Below, piece after piece: positions 17,634 through 25,801 of a stretch of 44,524 nucleotides of DNA (position 1 is the first letter of the stretch; the number at the start of each line of letters is the position of its first letter). A program made the translations under genes and the position numbers. The notes below the pieces were generated by a model, which was given only the letters and a program-made list of their open reading frames with translations, was not told the origin of the DNA and searched no databases. Source of the DNA: Thiotrichaceae bacterium (GTDB lineage Bacteria; Pseudomonadota; Gammaproteobacteria; Thiotrichales; Thiotrichaceae); the NCBI GenBank assembly GCA_015490895.1, contig WFWY01000001.1, positions 1-44,524 of the forward strand. Reading direction: 5' to 3'.

Positions 17634-18212
17634 TTACATATGACTGTTGACAAAATCCCAGTTCACCAGATTCCAGAAGTCCTCGACATAGGCAGGGCGG
17701 GCATTGCGCTTGTCTACATAATAGGCATGCTCCCAGACATCAATGGTTAATACAGGGTGCTGTCCATCAGAAAGTGGACAACCGGCATTAGCAGTGTTCA
17801 CAACTTCTACAGAACCATCGTCATTTTTAATGAGCCATGTCCAGCCGGAACCAAAGTTAGTCACTGCGGAAGTTGAGAATTTTTCCTTAAAGTCAGCAAA
17901 TGAACCAAATGCAGCGTTAATAGCATCTGCCACTGCACCAGTCGGTTCGCCTCCGGCGTTTGGAGCAAGACAGTTAAAGTAGAAGGTGTGATTCCAGACT
18001 TGTGCCGCATTATTGTAAATGCCGCCAGCAGGTGCATTCCTGATAATATCTTCCAGTGACTGGTTGGCAAATTCAGTGCCTTCAATCAGGTTGTTCAGGT
18101 TTGTCACATAGGCCTGGTGATGCTTGCCATGGTGATAGTCCAGGGTCTCCGCTGAAATGTAAGGCTCCAGTGCGTCTTTAGCGTAGGGTAAATCGGGTAA
18201 TGTATGCGACAT
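17634..18212 (-). CDS. sodB: Iron superoxide dismutase
   Basis: From ATG 18212 (ribosome-binding site GGAGC) a 192-residue Fe/Mn-type superoxide dismutase, cytoplasmic, converting superoxide to hydrogen peroxide and oxygen. Metal ligands can be placed at His27 (LDYHHGKHH), His75 (AAQVWNHTFYF), Asp158 and His162 (DVWEHAYYVD). Gln71 in AAQVW is the FeSOD-type second-sphere residue, so iron is more likely than manganese. An upstream extension to 18299 would add 29 residues encoded by a 15-bp tandem duplication and is rejected. Monocistronic, divergent from the B12 riboswitch. Confidence 0.96.
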   Translation of the reverse strand: MSHTLPDLPYAKDALEPYISAETLDYHHGKHHQAYVTNLNNLIEGTEFANQSLEDIIRNAPAGGIYNNAAQVWNHTFYFNCLAPNAGGEPTGAVADAINAAFGSFADFKEKFSTSAVTNFGSGWTWLIKNDDGSVEVVNTANAGCPLSDGQHPVLTIDVWEHAYYVDKRNARPAYVEDFWNLVNWDFVNSHM

Positions 18213-18258
18213 GTTTTGCTCCATTGTTGTTTGTCTTTTGTTGTAGCCTGAATTCGTG

Positions 18259-18288
18259 TCTCCACTGTGCCACTCTCCACTGTGCCAC
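18259..18288. repeat. 15-bp perfect tandem duplication upstream of sodB
   Basis: TCTCCACTGTGCCAC occurs twice head to tail (18259-18273, 18274-18288) in the sodB leader or promoter region, 47 bp before the start codon. It may be a slippage duplication or a doubled operator. Confidence 0.7.
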
Positions 18289-18416
18289 ATTGAAGTCACG
18301 GATTCAGGGTTAAGTTTTGAGGCGTCGGATTCTGTACGACAAGGTCACGGATGTCAATATTCCATTCGTGCAGAGTATCCTTTAGGACGATATAGTTGGG
18401 GAATTTTCTGGAGCTA

Positions 18417-18445
18417 TTGACACGCCAGGCAGAGTCACGTACTTT
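18417..18445 (+). promoter_or_regulatory. Promoter of the B12 riboswitch / btuB unit
   Basis: Perfect TTGACA (18417-18422) with a 17-nt spacer to TACTTT (18440-18445). Transcription would begin about 18452, right at the 5' edge of the riboswitch. Confidence 0.7.
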
Positions 18446-18450
18446 CCCCC

Positions 18451-18662
18451 TTCGTTTTCAGGTGCATGGACTGTTCTCTCGGATAACCCCCCGGATGGTG
18501 CATGGTAAACGGGAAGCTGGTGCGCTGTTGAATACTGTTTGGCAGCAATTCCAGCACTGCCCCCGCAACGGTAAGTGAGTAAAAGCTTGATTAATGCCAC
18601 TGTGTCGACTGACATGGGAAGGCCAGGTGAAATATATCTCACAAGTCCGGATACCGGCCTGA
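18451..18662 (+). promoter_or_regulatory. Cobalamin (B12) riboswitch
   Basis: Conserved blocks of the cobalamin aptamer appear in order. They are TCAGGTGC near 18458, AAACGGGAAGCTGGTGC near 18507-18523, AATTCCAGCACTGCCCCCGC ending at the B12 box CCCCCGCAACGGTAAG, GCCACTG (18596-18602), TGGGAAGGC (18615-18623) and AAGTCCGGATACCGGCCTGA (18643-18662). Adenosylcobalamin binding is expected to lower btuB expression. A hairpin CTACGC-GGTGG-GCGTAG (18685-18701) follows, just before the AGGAG of btuB (ATG 18717), and may be part of the expression platform acting on translation. No T-run terminator is seen. Confidence 0.95.
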
Positions 18663-18716
18663 AATTTCTTTCTATATCTATTATCTACGCGGTGGGCGTA
18701 GTAACAGGAGTTAAAC

Positions 18717-20531
18717 ATGCATGCAATGATACGCAAGGGTGCGTTCAGTACCCTCATTCCCTTTTTATTTATTTCCCCTCTGGTTATGGCAGATAGTGTG
18801 ACGGAGACTGAAGCGACTGAACTGGATGAGGTCGTGGTTGCAGCGACACGAACAGCACAGACAGTTGATGAAACCCTGGCGGCAACCACAATTATTACGC
18901 GTAAAGATATCGAACGGTCGCAGGCTACGTCGATCGTTGATGTATTAAGAAGTCAAGCCGTAGGTGTGGATTTTACGATTTCCGGTGGTGCGGGTAAAAT
19001 CTCCAGTCTACACCTGCGTGGTACGGAGTCTGATCATGTTCTGGTTTTGATTGACGGTGTTCGTGCAGGCTCTGTGACTACCGGTGCCATGTCCTGGTCT
19101 TTATTACCAGCAGATATGATTGAACGCATTGAGATTGTTCGTGGGCCACGTTCTTCTTTGTATGGTTCCGAGGCGATAGGTGGTATTGTTAGCATTACGA
19201 CACGCCAGGGTAAAACGGGTACATGGCAGGGTTCTGTAGGGCTGGGGAGCTTCAATACCCGCAAATTGTCACTCGGTACTTCACTGGGTAACAAACAGAC
19301 ACGAGCGAGTGTGAATGTTGCATACACGGATACGGATGGTATTGATGCCAGAGTAAGCAACAACCCTGATAAAGATGGTTATGATAACAAAAGCATGAAT
19401 GTGCGTTTGCAGCATAAACTATCTGGGCGTACTGAGGTGGCATTGTCCGCTTTTTATGGTGAAGGTCAAAATGAGTACGATGACTTTGGTGACGACACGC
19501 GTTCATCCTACAATGAATTTGTACAGCAAAATACCGGCCTGAGCCTGAAGTCAGCACTTTCTGAACATTGGAACACCCGGCTTGAACTCGGTGAATACCG
19601 TGACAAAACTCGTGCCTTTGATGGTTTTCCTGGTTTTTTTAACAGTAAACGACAACAAATAAACTGGCAAAATGATGTCGCATGGGGTGCGGAGTCCTTG
19701 TTGACCCTCGGTATAGATCACCAGCGTGATAGTGTTGATAGTTCCACTGCCTATGCAGAAACAGGTAGAAATAATACCGGCTATTTTGCAGAGTATCAGA
19801 CCCGAATGCGTTCGCATGATGTGCAGATATCACTGCGTAATGATGATAATGATGCGTTTGGTAATCATACGACAGGCGGTATTAGTGTCGGTCGTGACCT
19901 TGGCAGGCAGAGTCGTCTCGTTGCATCGTACGGCACGGCTTTTAAAGCTCCAACACTGAATGAGCTCTATTTCCCCTTTGGGTTTGGTAATGCGACCCTT
20001 AAACCGGAAGAGTCTGCGACGTTTGAACTTGGTCTAAGGACAAAACTGGGCAGAGGACAGCTGAACGCGAATCTTTTCCGTAGCCGGATTACCAATCTGA
20101 TTGCCACGGATGCTAACTTCCAGGCACAGAATATTGAAAAAGCGAGAATAGACGGACTGGAGCTGGATTTTTCCCGCACCCTGAATCAGTTTGCCTTCAA
20201 TACCAATCTCACCTGGTTAAATCCTGAAAATCGCCTGACGGGATCACAGCTAGAAAGCCGCGTGAAGCGCACGTTTAAAGTTAGCCTGGATCGTGATTAT
20301 GGCAAATTCAGCGTGGGTGGTAGTTTACTGGCGCAAAGTAAGCGGGCCGCAGGAACCTTTAGCAGTGAAACGGCCGGTTATACGACGATTGACCTGCGTT
20401 CAGCCTATCGGCTAAACAAACATATAACGCTTCAGGCCAGTTTGAATAACCTGCTGGATAAGGATTATCAAACCAAATCCGGTTTTAATATGCCAGATCG
20501 AAATGTCATGTTTACAGTCAGCTATCAATAG
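18717..20531 (+). CDS. btuB: TonB-dependent vitamin B12 receptor BtuB
   Basis: A 604-residue outer-membrane receptor with a signal peptide (LIPFLFISPLVMA) and TonB box-like LDEVVVAATR. The plug domain has VLRSQAVGVDF, LHLRGTESDHVLVLIDGVRA and the end motif IERIEIVRGPRSSLYGSEAI. A 22-strand beta barrel with alternating hydrophobic residues follows, with GTAFKAPTLNELY and the C-terminal NLLDKDYQTKSGFNMPDRNV. It differs slightly from the usual Phe ending (…FTVSYQ). The B12 riboswitch upstream settles the substrate as cobalamin. It uses ExbB/ExbD/TonB energy; exbBD-like genes lie at 36589-37709 but need not be its partners. Confidence 0.93.
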   Translation: MHAMIRKGAFSTLIPFLFISPLVMADSVTETEATELDEVVVAATRTAQTVDETLAATTIITRKDIERSQATSIVDVLRSQAVGVDFTISGGAGKISSLHLRGTESDHVLVLIDGVRAGSVTTGAMSWSLLPADMIERIEIVRGPRSSLYGSEAIGGIVSITTRQGKTGTWQGSVGLGSFNTRKLSLGTSLGNKQTRASVNVAYTDTDGIDARVSNNPDKDGYDNKSMNVRLQHKLSGRTEVALSAFYGEGQNEYDDFGDDTRSSYNEFVQQNTGLSLKSALSEHWNTRLELGEYRDKTRAFDGFPGFFNSKRQQINWQNDVAWGAESLLTLGIDHQRDSVDSSTAYAETGRNNTGYFAEYQTRMRSHDVQISLRNDDNDAFGNHTTGGISVGRDLGRQSRLVASYGTAFKAPTLNELYFPFGFGNATLKPEESATFELGLRTKLGRGQLNANLFRSRITNLIATDANFQAQNIEKARIDGLELDFSRTLNQFAFNTNLTWLNPENRLTGSQLESRVKRTFKVSLDRDYGKFSVGGSLLAQSKRAAGTFSSETAGYTTIDLRSAYRLNKHITLQASLNNLLDKDYQTKSGFNMPDRNVMFTVSYQ

Positions 20532-20543
20532 CGCTATGCTTCT

Positions 20544-20578
20544 GTTCAGGGTGAGTGTGTGCGTTATTCACCCTGAAC
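20544..20578 (+). other. Perfect 11-bp intercistronic hairpin between btuB and btuM
   Basis: GTTCAGGGTGA (20544-20554) pairs with TCACCCTGAAC (20568-20578) over a 13-nt loop, with no T run after it. It may be a processing site, partial terminator or mRNA stabiliser that sets the btuB:btuM ratio. Confidence 0.65.
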
Positions 20579-20607
20579 TTCAGTAACAAACAGCCCGGAG
20601 CCTTATT

Positions 20608-21186
20608 ATGGACACTTCATTCTCGCTGACTCGTCAACAACAATGGGTTGTCGGTGGGTTGCTTTTACTGGTTATGGCAGTTACCCGTAGTCATATTCTC
20701 TTGAGTCATATTCAGGATGCCTCCTGGGCTATCTTCTTTCTGCTTGGATTTTATCTCCGCCAGCCATTGGGGCTGGTTGTGTTTTTGCTGGTCGCGTTTG
20801 CGATTGACCTGTTAGTCATCGAGTCCAGTGCAGGAGAAAGTTACTGTTTCACCGTGGCCTATCCATTTCTGTTACCCGCCTATACATCTCTATGGCTTGC
20901 CGGACACTGGTTTGCCAATCATTACAGGGAGGATATACGTGGGCTATTTTATTTCATAGCAGCTGCGGTTGTTGGTATAGCAGTGTGCGATATGATTGCC
21001 AGTGGTGGTTTTTACTGGTTCTCTGGTCGCTTTTCTGATGTGAATGTTGCAACCTTTGTACAGCGTTTGGCTACCTATACTCCCCTGTATATGAAGACGA
21101 CATTGCTCTATCTTGGTATCGCGGCTGTGATTCATCTGGCTGTGGTTCAGGCCGGAAGATTCAAGGCACAGACATATCACAGCTGA
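20608..21186 (+). CDS. btuM: BtuM-like inner-membrane cobalamin transporter
   Basis: A 192-residue integral membrane protein with about six hydrophobic helices and no ATPase domain. Its size and place after riboswitch-driven btuB match BtuM, the ECF S-component-like B12 transporter described in Thiobacillus denitrificans, which also removes cyanide from cyanocobalamin via Cys80. Here Cys80 is present at the exact position (ESYCFTVAY). Asp67 (AFAID), Tyr85 and Arg153 (VQRLATY) match the functional residues I recall for that protein, and a His is at 29 (TRSHILL). The gene is 76 nt after btuB across a strong hairpin and ends before a terminator. Assigned from residue positions and context, without alignment. 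Confidence 0.85.
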   Translation: MDTSFSLTRQQQWVVGGLLLLVMAVTRSHILLSHIQDASWAIFFLLGFYLRQPLGLVVFLLVAFAIDLLVIESSAGESYCFTVAYPFLLPAYTSLWLAGHWFANHYREDIRGLFYFIAAAVVGIAVCDMIASGGFYWFSGRFSDVNVATFVQRLATYTPLYMKTTLLYLGIAAVIHLAVVQAGRFKAQTYHS

Positions 21187-21213
21187 CTCTGACTGTATAT
21201 AGTCAAGGTATGC

Positions 21214-21241
21214 GTGCCTTGAAGCATCAAGGCACTATTTT
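21214..21241 (+). terminator. Intrinsic terminator after btuM
   Basis: GTGCCTTGA (21214-21222) pairs with TCAAGGCAC (21227-21235) over AGCA, followed by TATTTT. It ends the cobalamin operon 28 nt past the btuM stop. Confidence 0.8.
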
Positions 21242-21280
21242 GATGTGGATGCCGTTCTGGAAATAAATCTATCCACAATC

Positions 21281-21311
21281 TGAGCAGTTACGGATTCGGC
21301 TGAATAGTTAC
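21281..21311. repeat. Dispersed repeat A, copy 2
   Basis: TGAGCAGTTACGGATTCGGC then TGAATAGTTAC, two direct half-sites, in the convergent gap between btuM and the HupE gene. Confidence 0.75.
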
Positions 21312-21330
21312 TCCATAATGAAGTTTCGTG

Positions 21331-22443
21331 CTATAGCGACAGCACGCGCTGTACCAGCCACACTGAAGCCAGCATAGAAATAACGACTGAGCCACCACGT
21401 AGAATATAGGTTTGGTAGAAGACTGTTTTTCTAAGCAGGTAAGCGACAGGGAACAAAAGTAACAATAACATCCCTTGCCCAATTTCCACGCCACTGTTAA
21501 AACCCAGCAATGAGAGTAATAACGAGCCTCTCCCAAGATTCAAATCACTCAGTACACTGGCAAAACCAAAGCCATGAATGAGGCCGAACAAGAAAGCAAC
21601 ACGCCATTGAGCACGGGTAATAACCGGTTTGATATTGTTAATGGCCACGACGATCACGGACAATGCAATCACCGATTCAACCCAGCGTGAAGGCAGATTA
21701 ACCAGATTTAGCGTGGCCAGTGACAAGGTAATGGAGTGAGCTATGGTAAAGGCGGTCGTGACTTTAAAGAGGTGAATGAGTGCAGGCTTGAAATGGCTAA
21801 CAGCTTCCCACTGACTGTTCTTATAAAACAATACAGCAGGCAGCATGAGCGTAACAATAAACAGGATATGGTCAAGGCCGATCCAGATATGCCAGATGCC
21901 CTGCTGAATGAACGTAAACAGGTTTTTCAGGGGGGGCTGTGCGGTATCACCCAGTATTATCAATGGTTGGTCAGGGCTAACCACAAGTGGCTGTGCTGAT
22001 TGGCCATGACGCTGATCAATGATAATACCTCGATGATTTGCATCATCGGCAAAGAGCAATGAATAACGCAGGTTTGTTTCGCCAGTCTTGCGCTGACAAT
22101 GTGCCTGGCCAAACAGGCTGATATACAAACCATCGGCATGTTGATTGACTTTTAATGTGTTGCCCTGTAACGAACAAGGTTGCCGGTCACGTTGAATGGA
22201 CAGGTGAGAATAGGCGTAGGCGGTGATATCTGGCTGTTTAGAGGTAACTTCCTGCCATGTAATGTGTCGATCCAGGTTATTATCCAGTCCTATTACATAT
22301 TCCAGGTCACGCAGTGAAATATCCCACTGGAAATGGAGGCTATCGTCCGTACCGGACAGAAATAAATAACTACTGCTGGGCGTGTGTGCCGTGCCTGTAA
22401 CAGGAAAAATAATGAACAGTAAAGTGGTGAGTATTTTGATCAG
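21331..22443 (-). CDS. HupE/UreJ-type membrane protein, non-canonical start
   Basis: The first canonical start is TTG at 22128, but the same frame is open to 22471 and encodes a signal peptide and N-terminal domain. From CTG 22443 it reads IKILTTLLFIIFPVTGTAHT, then about 120 extracytoplasmic residues, then the HupE/UreJ_2 membrane domain. That domain has GIWHIWIGLDHILFIVTLML, TAFTIAHSITLSLATL and FLFGLIHGFGFASVL, whose His/Asp pairs probably bind metal. Total 370 residues, normal for the family. AAGGAG lies at 22452-22447. The CTG overlaps the TPR gene's TGA as CTGA. Related HupE/UreJ proteins move Ni or Co; substrate here is unproven. Confidence 0.8.
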   Translation of the reverse strand: MIKILTTLLFIIFPVTGTAHTPSSSYLFLSGTDDSLHFQWDISLRDLEYVIGLDNNLDRHITWQEVTSKQPDITAYAYSHLSIQRDRQPCSLQGNTLKVNQHADGLYISLFGQAHCQRKTGETNLRYSLLFADDANHRGIIIDQRHGQSAQPLVVSPDQPLIILGDTAQPPLKNLFTFIQQGIWHIWIGLDHILFIVTLMLPAVLFYKNSQWEAVSHFKPALIHLFKVTTAFTIAHSITLSLATLNLVNLPSRWVESVIALSVIVVAINNIKPVITRAQWRVAFLFGLIHGFGFASVLSDLNLGRGSLLLSLLGFNSGVEIGQGMLLLLLFPVAYLLRKTVFYQTYILRGGSVVISMLASVWLVQRVLSL

Positions 22444-23648
22444 AGTCTCCTTAACATCAGGTCGATTCGTTTATCCTGCAAGTTGTTTTTTTCTATCCAG
22501 TCACGAACTGTCCCGATTGCTTTAACCGAGTGATTGGCCTTTGCCGCACGTAATAAAACAAACGCATCATCAGGCTCTTTTTGTTGTTGCCAGTTTTCCA
22601 GAGCCAGCCTTAAAGCTTTTTCCCTGGCACCACCAAAATGCAATATAAACAGCGCATTGTCTTTTGCATGAGTTTTGCTGCCACGCAGCGAAACAGCGTT
22701 GTAGCGCGCGACAAGTTGTTGCTGAAAACCCTTGCTCAAACGCTCTTCACCGGCCTGCTTTGCTGCGATAGCCAGACGTAATAGCAGGGCATCATCTCGG
22801 GTTTCTTTTGACAATAGTATGAGTACTTCCCGGGGGCGTTGTCGGTAAATCAGATAGTCACTATATATACGTAACAAATAGGCATCACGAAGAGGATAAG
22901 CCAGTGCTATTTTAAAGTGCTTTTCTGCCTGTTTATAACGACCCAAACGCAAGGCAGTTTCAGCACTTAAACCGTGTATCCATTGAGACAGGGAGGCTTG
23001 CTTGTCAGCTTGTCTGGCTATTACCTGCTGTAATTGATAAGCACGTTCAGCAGAACCCGTTAAGGATAATATCTGGCTATGGCATACTTGAGAGAGCCAG
23101 CTTGCTCCTGTGTTTGCTAAAGCGGCGCAACTGGCACGTGCCGCGGAATAATTTCCCTGAACCTGCTGGATAGTCGATAAAGTGAGCCATGCCTGGGAGT
23201 GGCCTGGCTGCTGTTTTAACAGTGTTTTAAGATCCTGAGTCGCTGCATCGAAAGCATGATCATGTTGATGCAAGATAGCGCGTAAAAACAGTACCTCTAC
23301 CGGAGGGGCTGGCTGCTGCCACCAGGGTGCAAGGGTAGCTCTGGCATAACCATAGTAGCGGATATCGGTATTTTCCCGTGCAATCTGGATATAAGCGGTG
23401 GCGAGCTGTATTGCCAGCGAACTATTTTCTGGTTGTTTTTTGAGTTGTTCACGCAAGTTTCTCAGCTTATTCGTGTCATAGTCTGCCGTACCCGCTAGTG
23501 TGACTAATATTTCCTGGTCATCCACGGGTGTTCGGGGGGCAGATATTGCGCTTGTCAGGATGCAAGAGAGGCTTAAAATCAGAGTGGAAACATAGTGAAT
23601 CCACTCTGGTTTTGGCGCTTTTGTCCTGGCAGGTTGCACTGCCCGCAT
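22440..23648 (-). CDS. TPR-repeat exported protein
   Basis: A 402-residue protein with a signal peptide or anchor after a basic start (WIHYVSTLILSLSCILTSAI). Tetratricopeptide-type helical repeats follow: NSSLAIQLATAYIQIAREN, FDAATQDLKTLLKQQPGHSQ, AWLTLSTIQQVQGNYSAARA, then ALRLGRYKQAEKHFKIALAY. It is likely a periplasmic scaffold. The ATG shares a base with the stop of the lipoprotein gene (23648-23650), and its own stop overlaps the start of the HupE gene, so all three are translationally coupled. TPR proteins are also found beside DUF4331 and HupE genes in other proteobacteria, from memory. Confidence 0.8.
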   Translation of the reverse strand: MRAVQPARTKAPKPEWIHYVSTLILSLSCILTSAISAPRTPVDDQEILVTLAGTADYDTNKLRNLREQLKKQPENSSLAIQLATAYIQIARENTDIRYYGYARATLAPWWQQPAPPVEVLFLRAILHQHDHAFDAATQDLKTLLKQQPGHSQAWLTLSTIQQVQGNYSAARASCAALANTGASWLSQVCHSQILSLTGSAERAYQLQQVIARQADKQASLSQWIHGLSAETALRLGRYKQAEKHFKIALAYPLRDAYLLRIYSDYLIYRQRPREVLILLSKETRDDALLLRLAIAAKQAGEERLSKGFQQQLVARYNAVSLRGSKTHAKDNALFILHFGGAREKALRLALENWQQQKEPDDAFVLLRAAKANHSVKAIGTVRDWIEKNNLQDKRIDLMLRRL

Positions 23649-23929
23649 TAGATGCTCGCCCCAATACGACGAATCACATCTGGCAGGTTGTCATTATCTT
23701 CAATGTCTACGGGTTCCGCATCTGCTTCTCCAAACAGCCCGTTAATGTCACCTTTAAGTGACTCCGGAAGGACGCCGGGCTCTGAATCAGCGGGCTGGGC
23801 AGACAGAATACGAAGTGCGTTCTGTGGTACCGGATCCGGAGGAGGTGTTGTACCCCCTCCATTTGAGGGGTCTGTATGGCAAGCTGTCAGGCTCATAACG
23901 GTAAGCATCATCACAATTAATCGTTTCAT
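23648..23929 (-). CDS. Small lipoprotein of the DUF4331 operon
   Basis: A 93-residue protein with a type II signal peptide: KRLIVMMLTVMSLTAC, with lipobox LTAC and Cys17 as the acylated residue. The mature part is Pro/Gly-rich, then has acidic residues around GLFGEADAEPVDIEDNDNLP. No known fold is recognised. GGAG ribosome-binding site. It starts 12 nt after the DUF4331 stop and overlaps the TPR gene by one base. Probably an outer- or inner-membrane-anchored partner of the DUF4331 and TPR proteins. Confidence 0.75.
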   Translation of the reverse strand: MKRLIVMMLTVMSLTACHTDPSNGGGTTPPPDPVPQNALRILSAQPADSEPGVLPESLKGDINGLFGEADAEPVDIEDNDNLPDVIRRIGASI

Positions 23930-23941
23930 GGTAGTACTCCC

Positions 23942-25426
23942 TTATTGGCTACGTGAGCCAGATACTGGCGTGGTGAGATAAGGAAATACGTCATCAAACT
24001 GCCCGGCATTCTGTACGGCACCATCGGTATAGGCCAGTTCACCACTGGTCGCATCTTCTGGCTGACATAGGCCCAGGTTCAGGTGGCATAATGCTCCCAT
24101 AACGACGCGTAAAGCGATATCTACGACATCATCACCAGGGCGACGACCATTGGGGAAGCCTGCATTATCTCCTGCGGCAACACCCAGGTTTTTTTGCTCC
24201 TGTTTCGGAGTAGGTGCAATCCGGGTATTAAGACGTTGCATCTCTGCTACCGAACCATTGGCATTTACATTTTTCAGGCCTGTCAGGAACGCTGCAACCA
24301 GGTCAGGGCGGTTCTCAACGGTTGGTGCATTGACACCAAACAGGACGTTGAGAATGTGTGGAAGCGTGGGGTCAGTTACATAAGAGGCAAACTGGGCATC
24401 ATCCTTTGGCTCACTGGCGTTAAATGTGTTTTTGTCAGGCAGGCCGATGACGACCTCATTCACCAGAGGCATACCGAGGCGGGAAACCTGTGTCCATGCA
24501 CCACCACTCAGAGCTGGTTGTTTGAAAGTAGGGGTAGGATCAAGTACACGAACCTGGGGCAGACTGGCTGTTGTCCAGCCGCCGATAATACCGTTTTCAT
24601 TTCCACCCGTTATACACTCGATGGGTATTTCCAGTGCCAGTGTCGTGATGTTTTTGTTCTCCAGTGTGTTTGTTTCGCCATCCACGGGACCAAGTGGATG
24701 GGTATTTACCAGGTCAAATACTTCTCCAAGATTGACCGCGAAAGACTCTTTGCGTTGCCCGACAAATATACGTCCATCCTGTGAACCGGCAGGACAGGCA
24801 GTTAGCATGACCGGATGGATAAATGAACGTGCATATTCCGCATAAGGCTGGGTACTAAAGGTTTTATTACCGACATTGTCATAGGGTTTGGCAAAGGTGG
24901 TACTGCCGTCATGGGCATTCTCCACGGGAGTTTTTGTACCGGTACGGCGATCACCTTGTACCAGGGTTAAGTGGTAAGATTCCCTGAAGTTCAAGGCATC
25001 ACTGTTCTCGGTACTGACTGTGCCGATATTTTTCTGAGGGACAGCGACCCCATTAATAGTCAGGCCGTTACCCGCGTTACCCAGCTCATTGTTGAACTGG
25101 AACTGGAAAGTCAGGTCTTCTATTCCATCGCCGCTATTGTCGATATGTATTTCATACAAGGCATCGGGTGACAGGCTGAAGTAATTCGGGCCACCGTAAG
25201 CATCTTGCAGGGGGAAGTAATTGGCGATCAGGGTAACGTAATCTTCTCTGCCTGGCTCATAGCTGCGGAACATATAAAAATCTGTACCATCAACTTTAGG
25301 ATGTTCGGTAATAAAAGGCGCTTCACGATGGCTGGATGCCTGGGCAGTTGACAGGGTAGCAGTATAAAAAGCGGCCATTAGTGTACTTAAGAGTGTTTTG
25401 CAGGTTAAACGAGCTAAGGTATGCAT
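23942..25426 (-). CDS. DUF4331 secreted protein
   Basis: From ATG 25426 (GGAGG ribosome-binding site) a 494-residue protein with signal peptide (LLSTLMAAFYTATLSTAQA), cleaved before SSHREAP. DUF4331 hallmarks are ASSHREAPFITEHPKVDGTD, FYMFRSYEPGRE, LYEIHIDNSGDGIEDLTFQF and AFLTGLKN near the end, plus GFPNGRRPGDDVVDIALRVV. The DNSGDGIED segment resembles a Ca-binding loop. Function unknown; the family is widespread and exported. The frame extends upstream to 25471 but the signal peptide fits only the internal ATG. It leads the lipoprotein-TPR-HupE operon. Confidence 0.88.
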   Translation of the reverse strand: MHTLARLTCKTLLSTLMAAFYTATLSTAQASSHREAPFITEHPKVDGTDFYMFRSYEPGREDYVTLIANYFPLQDAYGGPNYFSLSPDALYEIHIDNSGDGIEDLTFQFQFNNELGNAGNGLTINGVAVPQKNIGTVSTENSDALNFRESYHLTLVQGDRRTGTKTPVENAHDGSTTFAKPYDNVGNKTFSTQPYAEYARSFIHPVMLTACPAGSQDGRIFVGQRKESFAVNLGEVFDLVNTHPLGPVDGETNTLENKNITTLALEIPIECITGGNENGIIGGWTTASLPQVRVLDPTPTFKQPALSGGAWTQVSRLGMPLVNEVVIGLPDKNTFNASEPKDDAQFASYVTDPTLPHILNVLFGVNAPTVENRPDLVAAFLTGLKNVNANGSVAEMQRLNTRIAPTPKQEQKNLGVAAGDNAGFPNGRRPGDDVVDIALRVVMGALCHLNLGLCQPEDATSGELAYTDGAVQNAGQFDDVFPYLTTPVSGSRSQ

Positions 25427-25597
25427 GGAAGTCCTCCAGTGAGTTGATTGATAACACTGGGGGATACGCACGTTGAAAAAAAAGTGGATTCATTTATTTT
25501 GAGACCCTTTGCATGAAAGGTCTTATTTTAGTGAACTGGCAGTCGTCCCTAAGCGACAGTTTAAGGCGCCTCAGAAAAACGAGTCATGACTTGATCA

Positions 25598-25781
25598 GAG
25601 GCTCCTTTAGGAGTCTCTGACTAAGTCTGAGTGGAATTTCTCGATTGATAGAATTGTTCAGTTTTTGCTTAAAAATGGAGCTAATAGTCACTCTATTAGG
25701 GAGATTTTTAGGCAAAAAATGGGCGATTCTAGCTTCGAGAAAACTGCTCACGACTTATTCAGAGGCTCCTTTAGGAGTCTC
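25598..25781. repeat. Dispersed repeat B, copy 1 (palindromic ends)
   Basis: The element is bounded by two identical 20-mers, GAGGCTCCTTTAGGAGTCTC at 25598-25617 and 25762-25781, each an imperfect palindrome. It is about 184 bp. The core has TCTGACTAAGTCTG and AATAGTCACTCTATT. A truncated tail of the same unit (GAGTCATGACTTGATCAG) precedes it at 25581-25597, so tandem partial copies are present. A diverged copy is at 41864-42037. It fills the gap between the DUF4331 and anti-sigma genes and contains no convincing gene. Confidence 0.75.
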
Positions 25782-25801
25782 TTTTGTATCTTTCAAAAGC
25801 T

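Noticed and set aside
18212-18299. Extended sodB N-terminus (29 more residues)
   Set aside because: Encoded by a 15-bp tandem duplication with no ribosome-binding site; GGAGC at the proper distance supports ATG 18212.
24194-24784. 196-codon open frame antisense to the DUF4331 gene
   Set aside because: No start signals or family motifs; the minus-strand DUF4331 reading is continuous and motif-bearing.
25427-25500. ECF-type promoter before the DUF4331 gene (TGAATCC then CGTAT)
   Set aside because: A similar motif with the same spacing could not be found before the sigma gene, so autoregulation by this consensus cannot be supported.
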